From: JAAYUD01 sp963676865
GTDB lineage: Bacteria; Bacteroidota; Bacteroidia; Bacteroidales; Bacteroidaceae
Assembly (NCBI GenBank): GCA_963676865.2
Contig: CAXXSS010000001.1
Span: 3,162,001 to 3,226,000 of the forward strand
DNA: 64,000 nucleotides
Direction of reading: 5' to 3'
Part shown: positions 27,173 to 37,069 of the stretch, one piece after another
Layout of the letters: each line of letters begins with the position of its first letter
Numbering within the stretch: the stretch's first letter is position 1
The notes under the pieces: model-generated
Databases searched by the model: none
What the model saw: the letters and a program-made list of their open reading frames with translations, nothing else
What the model was told of the DNA's origin: nothing
Translations under genes and position numbers: made by a program

Positions 27173-27224
27173 TATTGTTGTTTGGATAGATTTATTAATT
27201 GTGCGCTATTATAAAGAATCTTAT

Positions 27225-28136
27225 ATGGAAATAGTAACACTAATAAAAGTTATACGTTATAAGCTTCGATATGGTTTCATAGTCGAATGGTACAACTTCT
27301 GGTATATGGCTTTAAGAAAGCGCCAAAAAGTGATTCCTTCGGTCGCTTCTATTAGTGAAACTATTTCTGAAATTGTTCAACATCATGCTTCTATTAGTCG
27401 GTTTGGAGATGGAGAAATGCTACTGACTAACCCTCACAAGTCAATAGGTTTTCAGAAAGGGAATGATATTCTTTCCAAACGATTGGTTGAAGTTTTAACA
27501 AGCACAGATGATGGGCATTTAGTATGTTTGTCTGATGTTTTTGTGAATTTATATCGTTATAACCGTAAAGCTAGACGTTTTTGGCGGACTCATTTCTTTT
27601 TATATGGTTTGTATTGGGATCATTATTTAACTCCTGGAAAGCAATATTATAATACATTCGTTACCCGTCCATATATGGATTTTGCTTCTAAAGAAAAATG
27701 TTCTCGTTGGTTTGAAGAATTGAAACAAATATGGAATGACAGGGACATCGTTTTTATCGAAGGTGAAAAAAGCCGTTTGGGAGTTGGAAATGACTTGTTT
27801 GATAATGCACGGAGTATTAAAAGGATATTGTGCCCAATAAGTGATGCTTTTGATAGATATGATGATATTCTTTCTGCCGCATTGAATTTAGAAAAGGATG
27901 TATTGCTCCTTATCGCTTTAGGCCCTACTGCTACTGTATTGTCATACGATTTATTTAAAGCCGGTTATCAGGCCATTGATATAGGTCATGTTGATGTTGA
28001 ATATGAGTGGTGGCGTATGGGCGCAGAAAGAAAAGTAAAGTTGGCATATAAATATGTTAATGAAGCGGCCAATGGAAAGAGTGTTATCGATGGTGGTAAC
28101 GAATATGAGAATCAAATAATAGCTAAGATATTATAA
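27225..28136 (+). CDS. GT-D fold glycosyltransferase (DUF1792)
   Basis: From the ATG at 27225 the protein has 303 residues. It carries the DUF1792 signatures: ISRFGDGEMLL, IGFQKGNDILSKRLVEVL, FIEGEKSRLGVGNDLF, LCPISDAFDRYDDIL, LIALGPTATVLSYDLF and the end motif IGHVDVEYEWW. This family adds glucose-type residues to glycans in Streptococcus and is widespread in surface polysaccharide loci. A GTG at 27201 would lengthen it by eight residues, but the ATG has an AAAGAA site in front and fits better. The next gene starts 1 bp after the stop. Confidence 0.9.
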   Translation: MEIVTLIKVIRYKLRYGFIVEWYNFWYMALRKRQKVIPSVASISETISEIVQHHASISRFGDGEMLLTNPHKSIGFQKGNDILSKRLVEVLTSTDDGHLVCLSDVFVNLYRYNRKARRFWRTHFFLYGLYWDHYLTPGKQYYNTFVTRPYMDFASKEKCSRWFEELKQIWNDRDIVFIEGEKSRLGVGNDLFDNARSIKRILCPISDAFDRYDDILSAALNLEKDVLLLIALGPTATVLSYDLFKAGYQAIDIGHVDVEYEWWRMGAERKVKLAYKYVNEAANGKSVIDGGNEYENQIIAKIL

Positions 28137-28137
28137 A

Positions 28138-29289
28138 ATGAAAATAGTATATTATCTCCCTTCTCTTGTCGCCTCAGGTGGAATAGAAAGGATTATAACA
28201 TTCAAAGCAAATTATTTTGCTGAGCATTTTGAGGATTATGATATTACTATCATTACTTCAGAACAAATGGGAGAAAATCCCTATTTTGAATTGTCCCCAA
28301 AGGTAAAACATATTGATATTGATGTTCCCATAGACAGGCCTTATTCTCAAAGTAGATTAAAGAAATATGTGGCATATCCGTATCGTTACTATTTATTTAA
28401 AAATAGATTATCGAAAACTTTAAAGCTGCTTAGTGCCGATATCTTTATATCGACTATGAGGAGGGAATTGAATTTTATTAATGACTTAAAAGACGGTAGT
28501 ATTAAAATTGGAGAATTCCATGTTACTCGTTCTGCCTATGGTAGCGAAACAATTCAAAGCCGGAACTTTATAGTGAAATGGATAAGAACCTATTTTGCAA
28601 AGAGGTTTATATATGATTTGTCGAGATTGCGGAAAGTCGTTATATTAACCCATGAAGGTTCTTCAGAATGGCCGGAACTGCATAATATTGAAGTGATACC
28701 GAATCCGATCTCTTCTAAACTAACTAATAAACAATCAAACTGCTTAAATAAAAAAGTTATTGCAGTAGGAAGATATGTACCTCAAAAAGGATTTGACATG
28801 TTAATTTCTACTTGGCAAAAAGTCTTGCAGAAACATCCAGATTGGGAGTTAAATATTTTTGGTGATGGGCAATTAAAACAGTCATATCAACGATTAATTG
28901 ATAAGCTAGGAATAAATGAAAGTTGTTTTTTAAGAGCCTCTGTTAAAAACATATACGATGAATATATAGAAAGTTCTATTTTTGTATTGTCTTCACGGTA
29001 TGAAGGTTTGCCTTTGGTATTGGGAGAGGCAATGTCTTATGGTGTTGCTCCTATTTCATTCTCTTGTCCTTATGGGCCAAAAGATATGATTAAGAATGGT
29101 ATAAATGGTATATTAGTAAAAAATGGTAATTGTGAAGAATTAGCAAATCAAATATGTCTTCTTATTGAAGATCCACAAAAGAGAAAATATATTGCAGAAC
29201 AAGCGTATATTTCTTCCCAAAAGTATTATATGGAGAATATTGCAATTAAGTGGATAAATCTATTTGAAACAATAATAAAAAGTAATTAA
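28138..29289 (+). CDS. GT4 glycosyltransferase
   Basis: This 383-residue GT-B enzyme has ASGGIERIITFKANYF near the N-terminus, VIPNPISS in the linker, VGRYVPQKGFDMLISTW at the start of the C-terminal domain and the donor-binding SSRYEGLPLVLGEAMSYG (E-x7-E). These are hallmark GT4 features. It resembles the next gene along most of its length, so the two probably arose by duplication. Spacings of 1 bp on either side show tight coupling in the cluster. Confidence 0.92.
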   Translation: MKIVYYLPSLVASGGIERIITFKANYFAEHFEDYDITIITSEQMGENPYFELSPKVKHIDIDVPIDRPYSQSRLKKYVAYPYRYYLFKNRLSKTLKLLSADIFISTMRRELNFINDLKDGSIKIGEFHVTRSAYGSETIQSRNFIVKWIRTYFAKRFIYDLSRLRKVVILTHEGSSEWPELHNIEVIPNPISSKLTNKQSNCLNKKVIAVGRYVPQKGFDMLISTWQKVLQKHPDWELNIFGDGQLKQSYQRLIDKLGINESCFLRASVKNIYDEYIESSIFVLSSRYEGLPLVLGEAMSYGVAPISFSCPYGPKDMIKNGINGILVKNGNCEELANQICLLIEDPQKRKYIAEQAYISSQKYYMENIAIKWINLFETIIKSN

Positions 29290-29290
29290 G

Positions 29291-30445
29291 ATGACGATTA
29301 TATATATCTATCGTTCTTTGGCCGTTTATGGTGGAATCGAAAAGATTTTTGTAGATAAAATTAATTATTTGGCGGAGAATTTCGGCTATGATATTTATAT
29401 GGTGACTTACGAGCAAGGTTCTCATCCAATCGTCTATCCTCTTTCTTCAAAGGTAAAATATATTGATTTACAAATACCCTTTTATACGCAGTATCGATCT
29501 AATTTGTTGAAACGTTTATATCTTAATCATATAATGTTAAGACGTTTTATTTTTAGATTAAAAGAATTAGTTGCTTCAACCCATGCTGAAATTGTTGTTG
29601 GTACGACTTGTGAATACACAACCTTGTATGCTCTTCATAAATTGAGACATAGAGTAAAAACTATAGTAGAAAGTCATACGTCCCTTTTCGGCTTGAAAAT
29701 ACAAGTGAGTATGAACTCTAATATATTTAAAAAAAGTATATACTATTTAGAAGATCTGAAGATTAAATATTTCGTGAGAAATGCTTCCTCGCTTGTATGT
29801 ATCACTCAAAGTGATGCTGATGATTGGTCGTTTGTACCGAATATTAGGGTAATAATGAATATGCTATCATTTTATCCTACTACTATTGTAGAACGTGAAA
29901 AAGGTGAATATAATATTATCTCTGTAGGTCGGCTTGTGAAACAAAAAGGATATGATTTGTTGTTGAATATTTGGAGTCTTGTTCATGAACGGTATCCTGA
30001 ATGGGTTTTGAATATTTATGGCGATGGAGATGAAAAAGCTAATTTACTAAAGTTGCGAGAAAATTTGAATCTGAGCCAATGCGTGAATTTCTGTGAACCA
30101 ACATTGGATATATATAGTAAATATGTCGAAAATACTTTTTGTGTAATGTCTTCTCGCGCGGAAGGCTTTGGGTTAGTTTTGATTGAGGCTATGTCTTGTG
30201 GTCTTCCTTGTATTTCTTTTGATTGCCCACATGGACCTGCTGATATTATAAAAGATGGGGAAAATGGGTTCTTAATTGAAAAATCTAATCTTAAGGCTTT
30301 TGCAGATAAAATTGTTTATTTAATAGAGCATGAGGACGTTAGAAAAAGGATGGGGGAAAAAGCTAGAGAAAGTGTAAAACGATATTTGCCTAAGAACATT
30401 ATGCCTCAATGGAAGAGTTTGTTTGAATCATTGATAAATATATAA
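29291..30445 (+). CDS. GT4 glycosyltransferase
   Basis: This 384-residue GT-B enzyme has YGGIEKIFVDKINYLAENFG, VGRLVKQKGYDLLLNIWS, IYGDGDEKANL and the E-x7-E motif in SSRAEGFGLVLIEAMSCG. It is closely similar in plan to the preceding protein, sharing the KGxDxLxxxW and ISFxCPxGPxDxIKxGxNG stretches. It presumably adds the next sugar in the repeat unit. The start ATG is one base after the previous stop. Confidence 0.92.
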   Translation: MTIIYIYRSLAVYGGIEKIFVDKINYLAENFGYDIYMVTYEQGSHPIVYPLSSKVKYIDLQIPFYTQYRSNLLKRLYLNHIMLRRFIFRLKELVASTHAEIVVGTTCEYTTLYALHKLRHRVKTIVESHTSLFGLKIQVSMNSNIFKKSIYYLEDLKIKYFVRNASSLVCITQSDADDWSFVPNIRVIMNMLSFYPTTIVEREKGEYNIISVGRLVKQKGYDLLLNIWSLVHERYPEWVLNIYGDGDEKANLLKLRENLNLSQCVNFCEPTLDIYSKYVENTFCVMSSRAEGFGLVLIEAMSCGLPCISFDCPHGPADIIKDGENGFLIEKSNLKAFADKIVYLIEHEDVRKRMGEKARESVKRYLPKNIMPQWKSLFESLINI

Positions 30446-30449
30446 AAAG

Positions 30450-31304
30450 ATGAAATGGTATACTAGGTATTTGCGATGGTATGATAGATCTTTTACTGAT
30501 ATCACTTCAGAAGTTGTTGATGTGGTACGGGAAAAGATAGGTCGTTTAAATAGTGATTCGCCTTTAATAAGTGTTGTTATAATAGCTCATAACGAAGAAA
30601 AATGTTTAATAAGTTGTATTTTGTCTTTATTAGATAATCATTTTGAATTTCCAATAGAGCTAATAGTAGTTAATAACAATTCGACAGATCATACAGAAGA
30701 GTTATTACGAAAATTAGGTGTTACATACTATAATGAAGAGAAGAAGGGACCTGGTTATGCTCGACAATGTGGTTTAAATCATGCAAAAGGAAAGTATTAT
30801 TTATGTATTGATGCGGATACAATATATCCACCCTATTATATAACGACGCACATCAAAGAGCTTTTAAAACCTGGAATTGTTTGTTCTTATAGTTTATGGA
30901 GTTTTATCCCAGACGCTTCTCATTCGAAGGCTGGGCTTTTAGCATACGAGTTTTTGCGGGATTTGTTTCTCTATTTACAAGCTATTAAACGTCCTGAACT
31001 TTCTGTAAGGGGAATGGCTATGGGCTTCAATACGGAATTTGCCCGAAGAATAGGATTTCGGACGGATATTATTCGTGGTGAAGACGGGTATCTAGCTTTT
31101 CAACTAAAGCAATATGGAAAGATTATCTTTATTCATAGCTGTAGAGCTAGAGTTGTGACAGGATATGGTACCTTAGAAAAGGATGGTTCTTTCTTTAGAA
31201 GCTTTATACTTCGATTTTATAAGCACTTTAAGCATCTTTTTTCGTTGTTTAGTAAGAAACGGAATTATAAAGATAAAGATTCCAATTTGATACAAAAAAG
31301 ATAA
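30450..31304 (+). CDS. GT2 glycosyltransferase
   Basis: This 284-residue protein has a GT-A domain: SVVIIAHNEEKCLISCILSL, VVNNNSTDHTEEL, GPGYARQCGLNHAKGKY, the metal-binding CIDADTIYP and IIRGEDGYLAF with the probable catalytic Asp. There are no clear membrane helices. It is the last plus-strand gene of this cluster and ends 5 bp from the stop of the convergent GT2 gene, with no terminator between them. Confidence 0.9.
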   Translation: MKWYTRYLRWYDRSFTDITSEVVDVVREKIGRLNSDSPLISVVIIAHNEEKCLISCILSLLDNHFEFPIELIVVNNNSTDHTEELLRKLGVTYYNEEKKGPGYARQCGLNHAKGKYYLCIDADTIYPPYYITTHIKELLKPGIVCSYSLWSFIPDASHSKAGLLAYEFLRDLFLYLQAIKRPELSVRGMAMGFNTEFARRIGFRTDIIRGEDGYLAFQLKQYGKIIFIHSCRARVVTGYGTLEKDGSFFRSFILRFYKHFKHLFSLFSKKRNYKDKDSNLIQKR

Positions 31305-31309
31305 AATAA

Positions 31310-32467
31310 CTATTCATGTTTGGTATGACCAAATCTTTTTGCTGCACTCTTAAGATGAAATAGATTACCTATTGTTTTTATTGTAAGAGTCGGTATTTGG
31401 ATAAATGAGAATAATAATTTTTTATTCCAATAATGTGATGGAATAGGAAGAAGCATAGTTAGTGTTTGGGCTAATGAAAGGCATAACCATTTGTCATAAT
31501 AAATGGTATTTGAAAATAATAATAAGCAAAAAGTTATTCCATAAATAAGGGCCAATTGAATTAAACGTGGTGGAAGCATCCATTGAATAATTTTGTCTAT
31601 GTAGGAAAAATTTAGAGAAATGATGGCATGTGGTAGATGTGGTAAGTTGGTAATTAGTGCATGGTATTGTGCTGCTATCCACCTTTTACGTTGTTGGCTT
31701 ATATTATTTTGTTTATCGGTCTTTTTATCATAAATGTATAAATCGTGAGTGTATAGAATTTTTTCTTTTTGCTCAAGTAATAAAGCTTCTAGTTCTTTAT
31801 CTTCTCCACTAGTCCATACTTTGTAAATATTATCTTTAAACCATTTGTAATCGAATGCCATCCCAGATCCTGATAAGGCTGGGGATAGACCTAATACTTG
31901 GTGTCCAGTTCGGAAAAAGCTTGTGTTAATTTCTTCGCTTACTCCGTCTAAAAGAGAGATTTGTGACTGCCCGATTATTCCTTTTCGATGTACTTGTATT
32001 GTTTTAGCTCCGATAGTTCTCATTTTATTAATTTCTGAGAGAAAGTTTTCTGGAGCTAAATTGTCTGCATCAAGAATTACGACTGTGTCAAAATCTCCTT
32101 TGATTGTCTCAATCGCTAATTTTAGCGCTTTCGCTTTGGTACTGTTACCGTAAGTGGCAATGAGAGTTGTTATAGGTAGAGTTTGTAGTTGTTTGATTGT
32201 CTCATTTTTTTGGTGATCGGAAATAGTTACTATCTGATAGTACTCTTGGGGATAATCTTGCTGTAGAAAAGTTTTGATTGAATTTACAATGACAGCGTCT
32301 TCCCCGTAAGCAGGGAATATAACAAGAAAACGATACCTTATTTGTGTATCAGGATATTGTCTCTGCTTATAGAAAAGTGAAGCGATTGCAAAAATTAGAA
32401 GGTATGCAACGCAAAGGGTAAGAAACGTAAATAATATCCAATCGATATAAGAAAATATGTTTAGCAT
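31310..32467 (-). CDS. Membrane-bound GT2 glycosyltransferase
   Basis: This 385-residue protein has an N-terminal helix (about 10-32), a GT2 domain with VIFPAYGED, VVILDADNLAP (DAD at 133-135), SGEDKELEALL (220-230) and QQRKRWIAAQYH (258-269), and two or three C-terminal helices (about 290-345). All processive-type GT2 motifs are present, in contrast with its degenerate relative at 13818-14756. It starts 1 bp after the stop of the next GT2 gene. It probably elongates the lipid-linked sugar at the membrane. Confidence 0.88.
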   Translation of the reverse strand: MLNIFSYIDWILFTFLTLCVAYLLIFAIASLFYKQRQYPDTQIRYRFLVIFPAYGEDAVIVNSIKTFLQQDYPQEYYQIVTISDHQKNETIKQLQTLPITTLIATYGNSTKAKALKLAIETIKGDFDTVVILDADNLAPENFLSEINKMRTIGAKTIQVHRKGIIGQSQISLLDGVSEEINTSFFRTGHQVLGLSPALSGSGMAFDYKWFKDNIYKVWTSGEDKELEALLLEQKEKILYTHDLYIYDKKTDKQNNISQQRKRWIAAQYHALITNLPHLPHAIISLNFSYIDKIIQWMLPPRLIQLALIYGITFCLLLFSNTIYYDKWLCLSLAQTLTMLLPIPSHYWNKKLLFSFIQIPTLTIKTIGNLFHLKSAAKRFGHTKHE

Positions 32468-32468
32468 A

Positions 32469-33362
32469 TTATTTCATTTTATAAGGTAACCTAATGAAAG
32501 CAAATATAGCTCTATAGATTGTAATAGCCAAAGATAAGTTTCCTTTTATGCAAAAAAGGAAGCTGTTTTTTAAAGCAGCTATACTCAAAAGATATGCAAT
32601 GGAGAGATAACAATTTATGCCTTGCAGATTGCGCCATGCGTATAGCAGCCTATTACGGTATAAATAGAATATTTGCATTTTACTTGTTTTGCCGGTACTT
32701 CGACTTTCTTTATGATATATAGTTTGGCATGGTTCATACCTCAATTCGTATCCTGCACGGCGGATTTGTGCACACCAATCCATCTCTTCGTAATAGAGAA
32801 AAAAAATATCTGACATGAAGCCTACTTTTTCAATGACATTTCGTTTGATAATCATAGCTGCTCCATGAAGAAAATAGGTTGGGGTAGGAGTATCGTATTG
32901 TCCGCGGTCTACTTGATCAAAACCGATGCTTTTGTTTCGTAGTGTGATAGGTGATAAATCTGTGAATCCTGCATATTGAAGATGGTGCGGTGGATAAGCA
33001 AAACAAATTTTAGGAGATATGCCACCTATCTTATCCGATTGATCAAGGACTTGAAGCAGTTTTGCTAAATGGTCTTCTTGAATGATCGTGTCATTATTGA
33101 TAAAAAATAAATATTTTCCTTGAGCTTGTTCTAAGCCTAAGCTATTACCACCAGCAAATCCTAAGTTCTTATTGCTCCGAATGGTGATGACGCAATTACC
33201 GAACTGTTTTTGAATCGTTTCTGCATCATTGTTGCGAGAAGCATTATCTATTACGATGATTTCATAGCTTATGGAATGAACAACGTTGAAAATAGATTCT
33301 ATGAGTTCGATAGTGTCTTCAAGGCCATTATAGTCTACTGTGATAAAAGAGAGTACTGGCAT
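32469..33362 (-). CDS. GT2 glycosyltransferase (rhamnosyltransferase-like)
   Basis: This 297-residue protein has the GT2 pattern FITVDYNGLEDTIELIESI, EIIVIDNASRNNDAE, NKNLGFAGGNSLGLEQAQGKY, FINNDTII and YYEEMDWCAQIRRAGYELRY near residues 190-210. This set is typical of rhamnosyltransferase-like GT2 proteins of the WbbL type. A hydrophobic stretch near the C-terminus may touch the membrane. It is separated by 1 bp from the next GT2 gene and by 8 bp from the polymerase gene, all in the same transcript. The sugar is inferred only loosely. Confidence 0.9.
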   Translation of the reverse strand: MPVLSFITVDYNGLEDTIELIESIFNVVHSISYEIIVIDNASRNNDAETIQKQFGNCVITIRSNKNLGFAGGNSLGLEQAQGKYLFFINNDTIIQEDHLAKLLQVLDQSDKIGGISPKICFAYPPHHLQYAGFTDLSPITLRNKSIGFDQVDRGQYDTPTPTYFLHGAAMIIKRNVIEKVGFMSDIFFLYYEEMDWCAQIRRAGYELRYEPCQTIYHKESRSTGKTSKMQIFYLYRNRLLYAWRNLQGINCYLSIAYLLSIAALKNSFLFCIKGNLSLAITIYRAIFAFIRLPYKMK

Positions 33363-33370
33363 ATCTGTTT

Positions 33371-34867
33371 TTATTTTTGTGCTGAGAGGATAGAAGCTTC
33401 ATCTTGATGTTTTCTTTCGTTCTTTTCAATATGTGGAGCTGCAAAAGCAAGTGCAATACCTGTATACACGACAATACAATTAGGATATTGCATGACATCA
33501 TTGCCATATGCAGACATGAAAAATCCGGCGCTCATACAAATCCAAGCTGCCATCAGTCCTCTTATTGCATTACTTTTTATCTTAAACAATAATAACCACG
33601 AAGCTCCCAAGAATAGTCCTCCATGAATAAAAATGAACAGTATTAATCCGATATATCCCGTTTCTACCCATACACTAATAATAAATGAATCTGGAGGATA
33701 GGGCATCCTTTCTTTAGGATGATAAATCCCTGGTTTTGATAAACCTAAACCGTATCCAATTGGTTTTCTTATCATCAGCATTTTTATTTTTTTTCGATTT
33801 TCAACTCTTAAGAGATAAGACGGGTCATTAGAAGGATGGAATGCTGATCGCATTTTATAAATATAAGAACTTCCGTTTCCGATATTCGTAAAAGAAAAGA
33901 AAGAATATATTGCTATTATAGCGAATAGAGTTATAATTCTACTTTTTAGACCTCCGGAAATGATTGCTAACAAAATGAGTGCTCCTAATGGAACTGCAAT
34001 AGCGCTACGTGTGCCGGAAATAAACATCCCATATAATGATAGGATCGTGATAACTAAGCAATAAACTTTGAATGCTTTATTTTTTATATAAAACAATGAT
34101 ATGCCAAATGTGGTAGCAGCCATTGCCATATGAACACCAAAATTGGCCGCGTCCGTAAAGCAGGAAAAATATCGTATGCCTGACCAAATAATATGTGTAC
34201 TGGCACCGCCTAATGTAAAAAGAAAGTAATTCTCTCTAGCATTCCAACCAAAATGCTGTTGACGAAAGGCGATAGCAACACAAATAAGGACAAATATGGA
34301 CCAAATGATAAGTAATAGATATATTCCTTTAATATTTTTAATCGTAATAGGGACAAAAATGGTACACAATAGCGGGTATATGGCATATTGAAAAATAAGG
34401 ACACTCCAAGCCTTGGGTACACAATTAGGATTTACTAATTCAAGAAAGCAATAAGCACTCCAGCATAAGATAAGCCAAAGCATCATATTTTTACATAGTT
34501 TCCAATTTACGAATTTGTTGTAAATAACATAGTATACTATGAATAATGTAGTCATTACAAAACATAATATGGATGTGACAATTCCAAGAGGATATTCTAG
34601 TAAAAAATCTGTAGGTATTACTACTAAAAACTGCAATGCAAATAAAAAATAGAACGCTTTCTGGGAATTCTTTATCATGAAAAGAACAATTATAATCAGT
34701 ATGGGTACTAAACTAATAGTGATACTGATAGAAGGGGAAAAACTTAAAAGCTGCTTGTAGAAAAGAAAATATAAAATGGTTATCAAAACAACATAGGGCC
34801 ATCCTTTCTCGTATAGCCATTGAAAAATTAGCGAAGTGTAACGGCTATTCTTCTTCATCTTCATCAT
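33371..34867 (-). CDS. O-antigen polymerase/ligase-like protein (Wzy)
   Basis: This protein of about 498 residues has 10-12 membrane helices and one large periplasmic loop (about residues 320-380) with arginines and YPPDSF, and matches the O-antigen ligase/Wzy_C type in layout. It is the probable polymerase that joins repeat units in the periplasm. Several in-frame ATGs exist (34867, 34864, 34858); all overlap the end of the Wzc-like gene by 14-23 bp and I chose the first that follows an AAAGAGA site. Polymerase and ligase cannot be told apart from sequence alone. Confidence 0.83.
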   Translation of the reverse strand: MMKMKKNSRYTSLIFQWLYEKGWPYVVLITILYFLFYKQLLSFSPSISITISLVPILIIIVLFMIKNSQKAFYFLFALQFLVVIPTDFLLEYPLGIVTSILCFVMTTLFIVYYVIYNKFVNWKLCKNMMLWLILCWSAYCFLELVNPNCVPKAWSVLIFQYAIYPLLCTIFVPITIKNIKGIYLLLIIWSIFVLICVAIAFRQQHFGWNARENYFLFTLGGASTHIIWSGIRYFSCFTDAANFGVHMAMAATTFGISLFYIKNKAFKVYCLVITILSLYGMFISGTRSAIAVPLGALILLAIISGGLKSRIITLFAIIAIYSFFSFTNIGNGSSYIYKMRSAFHPSNDPSYLLRVENRKKIKMLMIRKPIGYGLGLSKPGIYHPKERMPYPPDSFIISVWVETGYIGLILFIFIHGGLFLGASWLLLFKIKSNAIRGLMAAWICMSAGFFMSAYGNDVMQYPNCIVVYTGIALAFAAPHIEKNERKHQDEASILSAQK

Positions 34868-37064
34868 TCTCTTTGATGCTAACTTCTTGAACACTTGGGC
34901 TGATTCCATTTGAATGTTCTGTTAATGCTAATTGAGAATAACGGTACATCATCTTACGGAAGAATGTATAAGGAGGCAACATGCCTGTATAATTTTGAAC
35001 TTCTTCTCTAGAGGCCTGATTCAGATAAAGATACAAAGGCGCATTGCCAACTTGTTCTTTCAATGCTTTTACTAAGATATTATCGTTTGATTTCCATCCA
35101 TGGTCAGCACGAGCAATAATTAAATTTAGATTGGCCTGTTGCAATAGTTCTGATGGAATGTTATTGTCTCGTAGATTGGGATATTCGACGATAGCAATAT
35201 TTTCGTCTTGCGGATGGTAAAGATCGGTAATGTTTTTAGCTAAAATATAATTCTTTGAGTTTGGATTGAAGTCTTTTTCGTATGATACGATACAAACTTT
35301 TAAGCCAATGCTTTCCCAATAATTAGACAATTGCTCGGCTAAATAAGATTTACCTGTACCACACTCTGTACTGATAAAATTAACGATAAAGGGCAAACTC
35401 TCTTTGTGTTCGGTGAAGAAGCGCAGTATACTAGTACTTAAATATTTAGTTGCCATTTCGGAACAAATCGTATTGTAATTTCGAAATCGAAACATTGATT
35501 TGCGAGGGAAAGAACCGAGTACTGGTAAATGGGTAATACGGCGAGCACGGATGGTATCACGTAGGGTTTGGTCTATTAGTTCTAACAGCAAAAGAAATCC
35601 TAAAATAAACAGAAAACTTCCGAAAAAGGCTGCTATTACAACTTTTTTGCGTACTCCACCTATAGAAGAGAGAGGGTATGCCGGAGGAGTAAGAACTTTC
35701 AAAGTAGCCGATGTCATTTCAAGATTCTTTTTACGCATGAGGGCATCATCGTAAGATTTTAATAATGACAAATAATTGGCTTCGGTAAAATTGATGCTTC
35801 TTTCTTTCCGCTTTATAGTAGAGCCGACTGGGGCAAAGAATATATAACGTTCATTCAACTCTCGACGGGCTTTATCCATAACTTTTAAATCAGCTTTACT
35901 CTTTTCGTAATTGATTAGCTCCCCTAACCAACTGTCTACAATATTATCTTTGGCAATTCCTTCTTTGGTATATTGATGCTTTTGATATTTTGTAGTGATA
36001 GCAGATAAATCATTTTGTGCTTTACTTAGTTCTCTTTTATTTATGTTTAAATTTACGTCAGAGGTATTCGGTAATATTTCTCCTTCAGAGACTTTTGCTT
36101 GCAACTCGGATACTTGTCGTAATTTATTTAGAAATTCCATGTTCGTAAGATATTGCTTTGTGTTGGAATTCATCTGTTTCTCAAGCTCCTGCAAGGCTGA
36201 TTTCGAGCTGCTGTATAGTAATAGAGCATCTTGATGTCTTAGTTCAAATTCTTTGTTTACTGCTGCTATTTCTTTTGTTTCGTCCGTATAGTTGATAACT
36301 CTTTTAGATATATTATAGGCTGTTAAATCATTCTCTTGTCCATGAAGATCTCTTCCGATGATATCTAATTGTTGTCTAAAATATTCTATTACTTTATCTG
36401 TTTGTCCATAGCGAATAGCACTGTATTCGTTGACGAATTCTTTTGAGATAATAAGCAAAGTGTTATAAGCAATTCCTGGATCAGTATCGTTGTAAGAGAT
36501 TTTTAGTAGGTCACTATTACCTTCCCGTTCTACTGTTATCCGTTGTAAATCGTTATAACAAAAATGGGGCATATTATAGTGAAAAAGTCCATAGAGATAA
36601 TTGTCTTTGTTGGAATTATAATATCTTAAAAAATTATTATAAGTAGCGTCTTCGCTCTTCTTATTGATAAGTCTTAATATGGCTTTACCTTGCGGGCTAT
36701 TTTTTAGATGATTGTAAATCATCTTATAGTTTTGGGCCAGGATATAATTATTGTCGCTATTCGGATTTCCATTAATCAGGCAACGGGCATAGAGTCGAAG
36801 ACAAACATTTTGTAAAGTTCCTTCGGATTTGATAATATTAATAATGTTGTCTATGGAATTTTGAGCGACGGCGTAAACTTGCGATCCGTCTTTTTCCAGA
36901 GAGTATCCTGATATGACTCCCGTATACACTAAGCAATTGACCGAATAATTTTTAGAAAGATGTTTTGAACCTATGATTGCCAGCATAGTGATCGAAAGAG
37001 TACCGAGGATTAGCCACCAGCGTATCCGATATAAAAATCTAAATATATAAAGAACGTATTCCAT
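34845..37064 (-). CDS. Wzc-like chain-length determinant, kinase residues lost
   Basis: This 739-residue inner membrane protein has a Wzz domain with a helix near 14-32, a long periplasmic coiled region (about 150-460), a second helix (about 472-495) and a C-terminal P-loop domain. Walker A is kept (ECGTGKS, ending at residue 573), but the Walker A' line reads KVCIVSYEKD and Walker B reads NIAIVEYPN, so the aspartates needed by bacterial tyrosine kinases are missing. The C-terminus is acidic and not tyrosine-rich. It should control chain length and export without autophosphorylation. It lies 5 bp after the TolC-type gene. Confidence 0.85.
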   Translation of the reverse strand: MEYVLYIFRFLYRIRWWLILGTLSITMLAIIGSKHLSKNYSVNCLVYTGVISGYSLEKDGSQVYAVAQNSIDNIINIIKSEGTLQNVCLRLYARCLINGNPNSDNNYILAQNYKMIYNHLKNSPQGKAILRLINKKSEDATYNNFLRYYNSNKDNYLYGLFHYNMPHFCYNDLQRITVEREGNSDLLKISYNDTDPGIAYNTLLIISKEFVNEYSAIRYGQTDKVIEYFRQQLDIIGRDLHGQENDLTAYNISKRVINYTDETKEIAAVNKEFELRHQDALLLYSSSKSALQELEKQMNSNTKQYLTNMEFLNKLRQVSELQAKVSEGEILPNTSDVNLNINKRELSKAQNDLSAITTKYQKHQYTKEGIAKDNIVDSWLGELINYEKSKADLKVMDKARRELNERYIFFAPVGSTIKRKERSINFTEANYLSLLKSYDDALMRKKNLEMTSATLKVLTPPAYPLSSIGGVRKKVVIAAFFGSFLFILGFLLLLELIDQTLRDTIRARRITHLPVLGSFPRKSMFRFRNYNTICSEMATKYLSTSILRFFTEHKESLPFIVNFISTECGTGKSYLAEQLSNYWESIGLKVCIVSYEKDFNPNSKNYILAKNITDLYHPQDENIAIVEYPNLRDNNIPSELLQQANLNLIIARADHGWKSNDNILVKALKEQVGNAPLYLYLNQASREEVQNYTGMLPPYTFFRKMMYRYSQLALTEHSNGISPSVQEVSIKENDEDEEE

Positions 37065-37069
37065 AATAG

